Source of the DNA: JAOAPY01 sp038237475
GTDB taxonomy: Bacteria > Acidobacteriota > Blastocatellia > Pyrinomonadales > Pyrinomonadaceae
Length of the DNA: 64,000 nt
Assembly: GCA_038237475.1 (NCBI GenBank)
Contig: JBBRYS010000001.1
Location: forward strand, 558,001 to 622,000
Direction of reading: 5' to 3'
How positions within the stretch are numbered: position 1 is the stretch's first letter; every line of letters begins with the position of its first letter. Of this stretch, positions 16,520-23,729 are shown piece by piece. The notes beneath the pieces are model-generated. The model saw only the letters and a program-made list of their open reading frames with translations. It searched no databases and was not told the origin of the DNA. Made by a program: the position numbers and the translations under genes.

Positions 16520-17563
16520 TTAAAGCGACTTCATATCAATGACAAAGCGGTAGCGCACGTCCCCTTTGATAGTTCGCTCGTAAGCTTCGTTGATCTGTTG
16601 AATGGGAATCACCTCGACATCCGAAGTAATGCCGTGCTCGGCACAATAGTCCAGCATCTCCTGCGTCTCAGGAATGCCACCAATGAGCGAGCCGGCCAGT
16701 TTGCGTCGCCCCATGATGAGCGAAAAAGCAGAAACTCCCATTGGCTTTTCGGGGGCCCCGACCAGCACCATCACGCCGTCGCGACGCAGCAGGTTGAGAT
16801 AGATATTGGGATCGTGCTGAGCCGATACCGCATCGATGATCAGGTCGTACTTATTGGCGAGAGGCTCGAGATTTGCCGGGTCTTTGGTCACCACGAATTT
16901 GTCCGCCCCGAGCCGCAGCGCATCCTTTTCTTTCCCGGGAGAAGTGCTGAAGACAGTGACCTCCGCTCCCATCGAGTGAGCGAGTTTGACAGCCATGTGA
17001 CCCAAACCACCCAGTCCCACCACTCCAACTTTCTGTCCAGCCTCTACCTTATACTGTCGCAAAGGCGAATAAGTTGTAATGCCTGCGCAAAGCAGCGGGG
17101 CAGCTCCAGCCGGTGAAAGTCCCTCAGGAATCCTGAGCGTATAGTTTTCGTCAACCACGATCTGCGAAGAATAGCCGCCGTAGGTCGGTGTCTGCTGGTC
17201 CATCTCGGTCCCGTTATAGGTTCCTACCATGTGGACCTCGCAGAACTGCTCCTCGCCCTCGCTGCAATTGCGGCACTCGCGGCACGAATCTACAAAGCAG
17301 CCCACACCGGCCATGTCGCCTTCCTTAAATTTAGTTACAGCAGAGCCGACTTGTTTCACGCGCCCGACGATCTCATGCCCGGGCACCATCGGGTAAGTCG
17401 AGTTTTCCCATTCGTTGCGTGCCTGATGAATGTCGGAGTGACAAACCCCGCAGAATAGTATTTCAATGAGCACATCGTGAGCGCCGACTGCGCGCCGTTC
17501 AAAATTAAATGGCGCCAGTTTGGCGTCAGGACCCTGGGTCCCAAAAGCTTTCGTTGCTAACAA
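16520..17563 (-). CDS. zinc-dependent NAD(P)-alcohol dehydrogenase (CAD/YahK-like)
   Basis: A medium-chain dehydrogenase/reductase of 347 residues acting on alcohols/aldehydes. Catalytic zinc ligands sit in GVCHSDIH and PGHEIVG; the structural zinc cluster is CRECRNCSEGEEQFC; the nucleotide motif is VGLGGLGHMAVKLA. No ATG is available: TTG 17584 directly abuts the upstream stop, whereas TTG 17563 has AAGGGG about 9 nt upstream and gives the homolog-like start MLATKAFG, so I use 17563. It is the last gene of an ArsR / ene-reductase / dehydrogenase operon, suggesting joint handling of an enal or enone: C=C reduction, then carbonyl/alcohol conversion. Confidence 0.9.
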   Translation of the reverse strand: MLATKAFGTQGPDAKLAPFNFERRAVGAHDVLIEILFCGVCHSDIHQARNEWENSTYPMVPGHEIVGRVKQVGSAVTKFKEGDMAGVGCFVDSCRECRNCSEGEEQFCEVHMVGTYNGTEMDQQTPTYGGYSSQIVVDENYTLRIPEGLSPAGAAPLLCAGITTYSPLRQYKVEAGQKVGVVGLGGLGHMAVKLAHSMGAEVTVFSTSPGKEKDALRLGADKFVVTKDPANLEPLANKYDLIIDAVSAQHDPNIYLNLLRRDGVMVLVGAPEKPMGVSAFSLIMGRRKLAGSLIGGIPETQEMLDYCAEHGITSDVEVIPIQQINEAYERTIKGDVRYRFVIDMKSL

Positions 17564-17584
17564 TTTATTTATCCCCTTTATCAA

Positions 17585-18736
17585 TTAGTTGGTTGCGGCT
17601 GTTTCCAGCGCGAGCTTTGGATAATCCGTGTAGCCGCGCGCGTCACCGCCGTAAAAAGTACTGGGATCCGGCTCGTTAAGCGGCGCTCCCAATTCAAAAC
17701 GCAAAGGCAGATCAGGGTTGGCTAAAAAGAGTTTGCCAAAAGCGACCAGGTCCGCATCGCCACGTTCAAGGACAGCATTGCCGGACTCGTAATCGTAGCC
17801 CTGCGCAGTGATGACCGTGCCTCCAAACAAGGACTTCAGATGTTTTGTCGCGGACGTAACCTCACCATTGACCTGGTAGGATTCTTTGTCCGCGGGCTCG
17901 ATCACATGAAGATAAGCGATGCCGATTTCGCCGAGCCGTTCAGCGACATAACCAAAGGTCTCGGCTGGATTCGAGTCGTGCATCGTGTTGAAGGTGCCGC
18001 CGGGCGAGAGCCTGACACCAACCTTGTCCTTGCCCCAGACTTCCACCGCTGCCTCTATAACTTCTACAAGGAGACGGGCGCGATTCTCCACGCTGCCGCC
18101 GTATGCATCTGTACGCTGGTTGGTTCCGTCTTCAAGAAACTGGTCCAACAGGTACCCGTTGGCTCCGTGAATCTCTATGCCGTCAAAGCCTGCTGCCAGC
18201 GCGTTCTCTGCGCCCTGGCGAAAGTATGCGACGAGACCCGGCAGCTCATCAGTTTCGAGCGCGCGTGGCGTGACGAAATCCTTCATACCGTCATAAGTAA
18301 GTAACTTGCCTGCTGCAGCAATCGCTGAAGGTGCCACCGGCAAAGCTTCGTTTTCCTGCATCGCCGGGTGCGAGATGCGGCCGACATGCCAGAGCTGCAG
18401 GAAGATACGTCCCCCAGCTTCGTGCACTGACTCAGTCACTTTGCGCCAGCCCGCGACCTGCTCGGCGGTGCCCACGCCCGGCGTGAGTGTATAGCCAATA
18501 CCCTGAGGCAGGACAAAAGTTGCTTCGGTAACGATCAGCCCGGCCGACGCGCGCTGAGTGTAATAGGTGACATTCATTTCAGTCGGGGCCAGTCCCTCGC
18601 CGGCGCGGCTGCGCGTCAAAGGAGACATCACCACGCGGTTAGATAGTTCATAGGCACCGAGCCGGACAGGCGACAGTAATTTCGCGCTCTCTGGCGCGGT
18701 CCCGTTGCCAGTTTTGTTTGATTCGTTCTCGCTCAC
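17585..18736 (-). CDS. alkene reductase (Old Yellow Enzyme, NemA-like)
   Basis: A 383-residue FMN-dependent ene-reductase. Features: LSNRVVMSPLTRSRA at the N-terminal flavin site, FLQLWHVGRISHP, the substrate-binding pair in GIEIHGANGYLLDQFL, DGTNQRTDAYGGS, and AFGKLFLANPDLP at the C terminus. It reduces activated C=C bonds, nitro compounds or quinones. The start is GTG 18736 with AGGAG upstream. It is 17 nt from the ArsR gene and abuts the dehydrogenase frame, so the three genes form one unit, likely under ArsR control. Note that it is a different OYE subfamily from the 490-residue protein at 8288-9760. Confidence 0.93.
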   Translation of the reverse strand: MSENESNKTGNGTAPESAKLLSPVRLGAYELSNRVVMSPLTRSRAGEGLAPTEMNVTYYTQRASAGLIVTEATFVLPQGIGYTLTPGVGTAEQVAGWRKVTESVHEAGGRIFLQLWHVGRISHPAMQENEALPVAPSAIAAAGKLLTYDGMKDFVTPRALETDELPGLVAYFRQGAENALAAGFDGIEIHGANGYLLDQFLEDGTNQRTDAYGGSVENRARLLVEVIEAAVEVWGKDKVGVRLSPGGTFNTMHDSNPAETFGYVAERLGEIGIAYLHVIEPADKESYQVNGEVTSATKHLKSLFGGTVITAQGYDYESGNAVLERGDADLVAFGKLFLANPDLPLRFELGAPLNEPDPSTFYGGDARGYTDYPKLALETAATN

Positions 18737-18753
18737 AGTCGTTCAATCTCCTC

Positions 18754-19131
18754 TTATGCTTTGGTCGCAGCGCGCTGTCGCGTCTCACGTTTGTTAGGCG
18801 CCTTGCCGCGGGTGCTGGCCGATTTGGCGCGAGCCTTTGGCCGCGTCACAATTCGTGCAGAGAGCTGGGCGATGTATTCGCTCAACACTTCAGGCCGCGC
18901 GCGCAAATACTTGAACTGACCTTTGCAACGCGCGTCGATCAGCCCGGCGTCAGCCAGCTCTTTCAAGTGGTGAGAGATGGTGGCCTGGGCCACTGGAAAG
19001 CGTTCCACGATTTCGCCGCAACACAGCTCGCCGCTCGCCGCAATCACTTCAAGGATCTCGAAACGGCGCGGGTCAGCGAGGGCTTTGGCGATGCGCTGGA
19101 AGCGGTTGGTGTCCATCGGCTGCTCATCCAT
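18754..19131 (-). CDS. ArsR-family (SdpR-like) transcriptional repressor
   Basis: A 125-residue winged-helix regulator. The helix-turn-helix reads VAQATISHHLKELADAGLID; the CCGE segment before it (GELCCGEIVERF) contains two Cys, a feature shared with metal- or thiol-sensing and with electrophile-responsive relatives. The C-terminal 35 residues are a Lys/Arg-rich tail (RPKARAKSASTRGKAPNKR) that is probably disordered and binds DNA nonspecifically. It heads the operon with the ene-reductase and dehydrogenase, so autoregulation of an electrophile-detoxification operon is likely. ATG 19131 is used rather than the TTG at 19149 that lies within the promoter. Confidence 0.88.
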   Translation of the reverse strand: MDEQPMDTNRFQRIAKALADPRRFEILEVIAASGELCCGEIVERFPVAQATISHHLKELADAGLIDARCKGQFKYLRARPEVLSEYIAQLSARIVTRPKARAKSASTRGKAPNKRETRQRAATKA

Positions 19132-19138
19132 GGACTTA

Positions 19139-19168
19139 TATATATACAATCATCTATATGCTTGTCAA
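19139..19168 (-). promoter_or_regulatory. sigma70-type promoter of the arsR operon, near-leaderless
   Basis: On the minus strand a perfect TTGACA (19163-19168) is followed by an alternating TATATATATA tract. TATATA at 19141-19146 (spacer 16) or 19139-19144 (spacer 18) can serve as -10. The start codon at 19131 is only 7-9 nt beyond the -10, so the transcript should be almost leaderless. The AT dyad ATATAGATGATTGTATATAT overlapping the -10 is a candidate ArsR operator. Confidence 0.7.
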
Positions 19169-19182
19169 ACGTGGGAAAGACA

Positions 19183-19267
19183 ATTAGCCGCAGATTACGC
19201 AGATAAACGCTGATAAGAACAGGCAATTCAGAACCGGCTTTTATCCGCGTTCATCCGCGGCTAAATT
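19183..19267. repeat. interspersed palindromic repeat, copy C
   Basis: An 85-nt imperfect palindrome bounded by AATTAGCCGCAGATTACGCA and TTCATCCGCGGCTAAATT; the arms AATTAGCCGC.GAT and ATCCGCGGCTAA pair. It lies between the ArsR promoter and the end of the response-regulator gene. Confidence 0.82.
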
Positions 19268-19291
19268 TTCTGTGGCTTTTTTTGGCTAGGT

Positions 19292-19374
19292 CTCGCCGGA
19301 TCACACGGATAAAAACAGATCTGAACTCTCTTTGTTCAGATCCGGCTTTTACCTGCGTTCATCTGCGGCTAAAT
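19292..19374. repeat. interspersed palindromic repeat, copy D
   Basis: Tandem partner of copy C, 24 nt away. CTCGCCGGATCACACGGATA, then TTGTTCAGATCCGGC, and an end TTCATCTGCGGCTAAAT four bases before the stop codon of the response regulator. The left arm is diverged. Confidence 0.75.
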
Positions 19375-19378
19375 ACTC

Positions 19379-20791
19379 TTACGCCAGACGATGTTCGAGG
19401 TTGTAATCGCGCAAGCGGCGATAGAGTGTAGACGGAGAGATGCCGAGCAGTTCCGCAGTTTTGCCGCGGTGCCAACCGGTCTGTTCAAGCGCTGAAAGGA
19501 TCTGCTGCCGTTCCACTTCGCGCAGCGAAGTCCCTGCATTCGCAGGCGAGACGGCTTCCGTAACCGGTGCACCTGGCACTGCCGGCGCATTCGGCGTTGG
19601 CGGAGCGAGGAAAGGAGCGCGTACTACTTCCGGTGGCAACTCGCTCACAGTGATCTGCCCGTTGTTCGCGAGGATCACCGCGCGCTCTAAACAATTGCGC
19701 AACTGCCTGACATTTCCCGGCCAGTGATAAGCACGCATTGCCGTGAGGGCGTCTGGCGTAATCTCAGGTGGATTTGCGCCACCCACCAGCTTCAACAGAT
19801 GGCCCGCCAATGGTTCGATATCCTCAGGCCGATCGCGCAGCGCTTTCAATTCAATCTGAAAACCGTTGATGCGATAAAGCAGGTCCGAGCGAAACGAGCC
19901 ATCCGCCTGCACCGTGTCAAGGTTGCGGTTGGTGGCCGCGATGATGCGCACGTTGACTTCGACCTTGCGCACGCCGCCGACGCGGAAAAACGTTCGTGTT
20001 TCAATCGCCCGCAAGAGCTTGGCCTGCAACTGCGCCGGCAGCTCAGTCACTTCATCGAGAAACAATGAGCCACCATCAGCCAGCTCGACGAGACCAAGCT
20101 TGCGCGCCTTGGCGCCTGAGAACGCACCAGCTTCATAACCAAACAATTCTGATTCAAGCAGGGACTCCTGAAACGCAGCGCAGTTCAAATCGATAAACGA
20201 GCCCTGCGCCCGCGTCGATAGTCGATGAATAGCCTGCGCAATTAATTCCTTGCCTGTGCCCGACTCGCCCGTGATCAGGACCGAAGTATCGGAAGGGGCG
20301 ACACGCGAAACCAGGCGCACCGCTTCCTTCATCGCATCCGACACGGAAACAATTTCGGGGAGCGCCGTTTGCCGCGCCAGTTGCTCGCGCAGGCGCTGGT
20401 TATCGACCCGCAGTTGGCGCTTTTCCGCCGCCTGGCGCACGCGCACATCCAACTCCACGATGCTGTAGGGTTTGGTGAGATAGTCGTAAGCGCCGAGCTT
20501 CATTGCCTCGACCGCGGTCTCAACCGTAGCTTGACCGGTGAGCATGATCACTTCCGGCGGGTTCGGTCTTTCATGCACGCGCCGCAAAAGCTCCATGCCG
20601 TCCATGCGCGGCATGTTGATGTCGCACAGCAGGACGTCAACATTGCTTTCCTCGAGCCGGCGCAGCGCGGCTTCGCCGTCCGGGGCGACCTGGACGCGAT
20701 AGCCATGGCGCTCCAGCTCTTTCTGCAGGACCATGCGCAGGTTGGCTTCGTCTTCTGCGACCAGAATTCGTGCTGCTTGTGGATCTGCCAA
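19379..20791 (-). CDS. NtrC-family sigma54-dependent response regulator
   Basis: 470 residues in the standard order: receiver (phospho-Asp in VLLCDINMPRMDG, about residue 55), AAA+ domain (Walker A GESGTGKELIAQ, Walker B GGSLFLDEVTEL, R-finger region) and a Fis-type helix-turn-helix at the end (GKTAELLGISPSTLYRRLRD). The sigma54-contact loop reads GAFSGA instead of GAFTGA; Thr to Ser is a conservative change but this residue contacts sigma54. The start is TTG 20791 with GGAGAC upstream; no nearer ATG exists. It is 5 nt after the sensor kinase stop, so the two form a translationally close pair. Target genes are not identifiable; I saw no obvious -24/-12 element near by. Confidence 0.93.
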   Translation of the reverse strand: MADPQAARILVAEDEANLRMVLQKELERHGYRVQVAPDGEAALRRLEESNVDVLLCDINMPRMDGMELLRRVHERPNPPEVIMLTGQATVETAVEAMKLGAYDYLTKPYSIVELDVRVRQAAEKRQLRVDNQRLREQLARQTALPEIVSVSDAMKEAVRLVSRVAPSDTSVLITGESGTGKELIAQAIHRLSTRAQGSFIDLNCAAFQESLLESELFGYEAGAFSGAKARKLGLVELADGGSLFLDEVTELPAQLQAKLLRAIETRTFFRVGGVRKVEVNVRIIAATNRNLDTVQADGSFRSDLLYRINGFQIELKALRDRPEDIEPLAGHLLKLVGGANPPEITPDALTAMRAYHWPGNVRQLRNCLERAVILANNGQITVSELPPEVVRAPFLAPPTPNAPAVPGAPVTEAVSPANAGTSLREVERQQILSALEQTGWHRGKTAELLGISPSTLYRRLRDYNLEHRLA

Positions 20792-20796
20792 AGCTA

Positions 20797-22854
20797 CTAA
20801 GTCTCCGTGTCAGTTGTTGCCGATTGATTAATGGCCGGGAGAGTAATCGTAAACGTCGTGCCCGAGCCGACGTTGGACTGGACATTAAGCCCCCCGCCGT
20901 GCTCGGTTAAGATACCATAACAGACCGCGAGGCCAAGACCTGTACCGCGTCCCACTTCCTTGGTAGTGAAAAATGGCTCAAAGATCCGCGTTAGATTTTC
21001 CGCTGCGATGCCCACGCCCGTATCGCTGACTTCAATCCGTACCTCATCGCCGTGATTCCCGGAAGTGATGGTCAGAACACCGCCAGCTGGCATGGCATCG
21101 ATGGCATTCGTCGCTAAGGCAATTACCGCCTGCTGCAACTGGCCTGAGTCGCCGGTGACCTGAGCCAAAGACTCGTCCGTCTTTAAAACTATCTCGATAC
21201 CATCACCGCGTTTCTGGTGCGCCACCAGGCGAGCTGCGGAAGAGATCACTTCCGCGATATTGATCGGACGATAGCGCAGCGCGCGGGTGCGGCTGAAATC
21301 GAGCAGCCCCGTGGTGATGCTCTTGCAGCGCCAGGCTTCAGTGCGAATCAAGCCCAGGTATTCGCGCAGGTCTTCAACGGCCCTGGTGCCGTCAAACGCG
21401 CCTTCCTTGAGACGCGACTCCAAAGCCTCAGCACAGGCAGAGATAGTCGCTAGAGGATTATTGATTTCATGGACCACGCCCGAAGCGAGCCGTCCCACGG
21501 CAGCCAGCTTCTCGGCCCGGGCCACTGCGCGATTGGCTTCGACGCGCGCAGTGATGTCTTCGCCGACGGCGATCACGTGGGTCACCTCGGTGCCGCCATC
21601 GGCCCACATGGGAATCTTGCTCACCAGCCAGTGCCGCGTCAGGTTGTCGTCAGTGAGTGTCTCCTGCTCGACCCGCTGGATGCCACCCGTTTCAAACACA
21701 TGCGAGAATTCCTTCTCCAGCACTTCGCGCTTCTGCCGCGTCAGTACTCCATAAATATTCTTGCCCATCACTGCGTCGCGCGGCAGACCCAGCTCGCCCA
21801 GCTCGCGATTGCGATTCCAGGCAGCGATTTGATAATCGCGATCGATGGCATAAAGCGAGAGTGGCAGGCTGTCTAGAATAGCATCCGTAAAGCGTCGTTG
21901 TGCTTCCGCTTCCGCCGTGCGCTCTTCGACAATCTTGGCGAGGCTGGCAGACGCATCGCGTGCTCCGAGATAAAGAGAAGAGATGTGCGCCGCCAGCGAA
22001 GCCTGTTGCGCGGCCGCTTCCACCAGGCGGCATTCCGTCTCGCCGCAGGCTTCAGCGGTGTCAAAGGCTACGATGAGCGCCCCTTTGTTCTTGCCGCCAA
22101 AACTTAAGGGCGCGGCGTATTCGACCGCATGGTTTTCATCGCGCAGCAAAAACTTTGTGGGCTCATTGATCAGAACTGGTTCACTGGTGTTTGCGCTCGC
22201 CAGCCATTCGCGCAAATGCTCGAGGTGCAGGAGGGAATCAGTTTCAGCACTACCTTCACGGTCAAAGACACAGGCGGCTTTGGTATCTGCGCTCAGGTCG
22301 ACGTAGGCGGCACAGAGCGCCGCACTCGTGCCGTCAAAGGTAGCGCCGGCCACGCGCCGCACCAGTTGGTCCGGCTCGAGCGCGCGCAAAAGTCCGCGGC
22401 CGAGATCGGCGAGAAAGCGCAGTTCGCGATTGCTGCCGAGCAGCGCCCACTCGCGCTGAGCGGCGCGCAGGTGCGAGCTAACGCGTGAGAGCAGTTCGCC
22501 TGAGCTGGAAGGTTTGGTGATGTAGTCATCGGCGCCGGCGGCGAACGCTTCGACCTTGCGGTTCTCATCATCGCTGGCGGAAAACGCGATCACTGGGAGT
22601 TTACTGGTCGCGTTCTGAGCCCGCAGCAACCGGCACAAGGCGAAGCCGTCCACTCCCGGCATCTCGAGATCGAGCACGACCAGGTCGCACTGCTCTTTAT
22701 GGAGCAGGCGCAGGGCCGCAGGCGCGTCGGCCGCGGCCAGGGCTCGATAACCCGCATCTTCGAACACGCGCCGCAGATTAGTCCTGACGAGCGCATCGTC
22801 ATCGACAATCAGCAGGGTCGCGTTGTTTGTAGTTTCCGGAGCAGTAGCGGACAT
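20797..22854 (-). CDS. hybrid-type sensor histidine kinase with N-terminal receiver
   Basis: 685 residues: an N-terminal receiver (phospho-Asp in LVVLDLEMPGVDG, with TKP-type Lys in DDYITKPSS), a GAF-like domain (about 150-300), a coiled linker, a PAS domain (about 325-440, AILDSLPLSLYAIDRDYQI), HisKA with the H-box ASGVVHEINNPLATIS, and HATPase with N-box ALATNAIDAMP and G-boxes DTGVGIA and GRGTGLGLAV. No transmembrane helix is visible, so it is a cytosolic sensor. A receiver placed before the kinase core suggests it is itself an output of another kinase. TTG 22869 is in frame, but ATG 22854 is preferred. It is co-transcribed with the sigma54 regulator downstream. Confidence 0.93.
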   Translation of the reverse strand: MSATAPETTNNATLLIVDDDALVRTNLRRVFEDAGYRALAAADAPAALRLLHKEQCDLVVLDLEMPGVDGFALCRLLRAQNATSKLPVIAFSASDDENRKVEAFAAGADDYITKPSSSGELLSRVSSHLRAAQREWALLGSNRELRFLADLGRGLLRALEPDQLVRRVAGATFDGTSAALCAAYVDLSADTKAACVFDREGSAETDSLLHLEHLREWLASANTSEPVLINEPTKFLLRDENHAVEYAAPLSFGGKNKGALIVAFDTAEACGETECRLVEAAAQQASLAAHISSLYLGARDASASLAKIVEERTAEAEAQRRFTDAILDSLPLSLYAIDRDYQIAAWNRNRELGELGLPRDAVMGKNIYGVLTRQKREVLEKEFSHVFETGGIQRVEQETLTDDNLTRHWLVSKIPMWADGGTEVTHVIAVGEDITARVEANRAVARAEKLAAVGRLASGVVHEINNPLATISACAEALESRLKEGAFDGTRAVEDLREYLGLIRTEAWRCKSITTGLLDFSRTRALRYRPINIAEVISSAARLVAHQKRGDGIEIVLKTDESLAQVTGDSGQLQQAVIALATNAIDAMPAGGVLTITSGNHGDEVRIEVSDTGVGIAAENLTRIFEPFFTTKEVGRGTGLGLAVCYGILTEHGGGLNVQSNVGSGTTFTITLPAINQSATTDTET

Positions 22855-23323
22855 GCGCTGTATTTCCAACGAAGGGGTTCTGGCTGGAATCGGGGCTTGG
22901 ATTCAGCCATTGAAAGCAGCACTTCCAATCACAAATGCCGGTTTGATTGAAAGCTATCGGGAATCTTATGTCAAGAAAGTTATCCCAGTAACTGGTGTCC
23001 TGTTTATTTAGAGGTGTTCGGGTCCCAACTTCAGCCGGATTTTTCCCGCATTTCTTGTTGTTTCGCGCTCGCGGGCCCCTCTCGGTAGATTTTTTTGGCA
23101 AGTGCGGTTGCATATTGACGCAACTCCTTTAGATTCGACAGACGAATTTAAAGAAATGAGTTGATTTATTAGGAACACAGGGTTTAATCTCACCGCACCT
23201 TGATTTTCACCCCGCCGTATTGCTGAGTTTCTCGCGCGCCTCGTCAAACACGGCAATACCGGGCCGCCAGGAGGTAAGAATTGGCGGACGAGGTAAATCC
23301 AAGCTGGCCGGACCGGAAAGCTT
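22855..23323. other. gene-free interval, 469 bp
   Basis: Holds the promoter region of the sensor kinase (leftward) and the region downstream of the small exported protein. I see no convincing coding frame; the open minus-strand frames are short and lack domain-like sequence. AT-richer than its surroundings around 23100-23190. Confidence 0.5.
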
Positions 23324-23563
23324 TTAGAACACTGTTAAGAACAGTTGAAATAAATTCAAAGCTTCTTCGGCCAATGAATCCTGGTTGAACGACCCCGCGA
23401 CGTCAGTACTCCTCAGAGCTGGGTTCTCTTCGACGTTGGCACTTGAAGACGCAGCGGGTGGCGGTGGCGGTGGCGCGGGGGTATCAATAATGCCAGCATA
23501 CGCTGAAGTAGCAAATGCAAACATTAGAGTCAGTACCAAAGTAATTTGGTGGATTTTTCTCAT
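23324..23563 (-). CDS. small exported proline-rich protein, candidate signalling peptide precursor
   Basis: 79 residues. A clear signal peptide (MRKIHQITLVLTLMFAFA, cleavage after SAYA) is followed by GIIDTPAPPPPPPAASSSA, an acidic/polar middle (NVEENPALRSTDVAG) and an amphipathic hydrophobic end (EEALNLFQLFLTVF). The annotated frame extends to 23629, but GGAG lies just before ATG 23563 and the signal peptide begins there. I recognise no domain. It is divergent from a TPR-HTH-receiver regulator 166 nt away. A secreted short protein beside a TPR regulator recalls peptide-TPR quorum systems, but that role is conjecture; it may simply be a small envelope protein. Confidence 0.7.
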   Translation of the reverse strand: MRKIHQITLVLTLMFAFATSAYAGIIDTPAPPPPPPAASSSANVEENPALRSTDVAGSFNQDSLAEEALNLFQLFLTVF

Positions 23564-23687
23564 CGTTAGGTATCTCCAAAACTGTGGTATCGCATCCGAA
23601 GCTTGGCTCCATCCTCCGACAATCGGCACGCTTGAGGAGAACAGGGCGCTGACAACACATGTCGCATCTTAACCCGCTCACACAAGG

Positions 23688-23705
23688 TTGCAAAATGTTT
23701 TGCGA
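23688..23705. promoter_or_regulatory. 18-bp near-perfect palindrome upstream of the TPR regulator
   Basis: TTGCAAAATGTTTTGCGA has 8-bp arms with one mismatch and a 2-bp centre. It lies 24 nt before the start codon at 23730, in the 166-nt gap between divergent genes, so it is a candidate operator for both. Confidence 0.55.
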
Positions 23706-23729
23706 GTCAATCATAAAGGACACACTCAC

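Noticed and set aside
22960..23060. A tRNA-like GGTGTTCGGGTCCC sequence
   Set aside because: No acceptor, D-arm or anticodon arm can be built around it; it is a chance resemblance.
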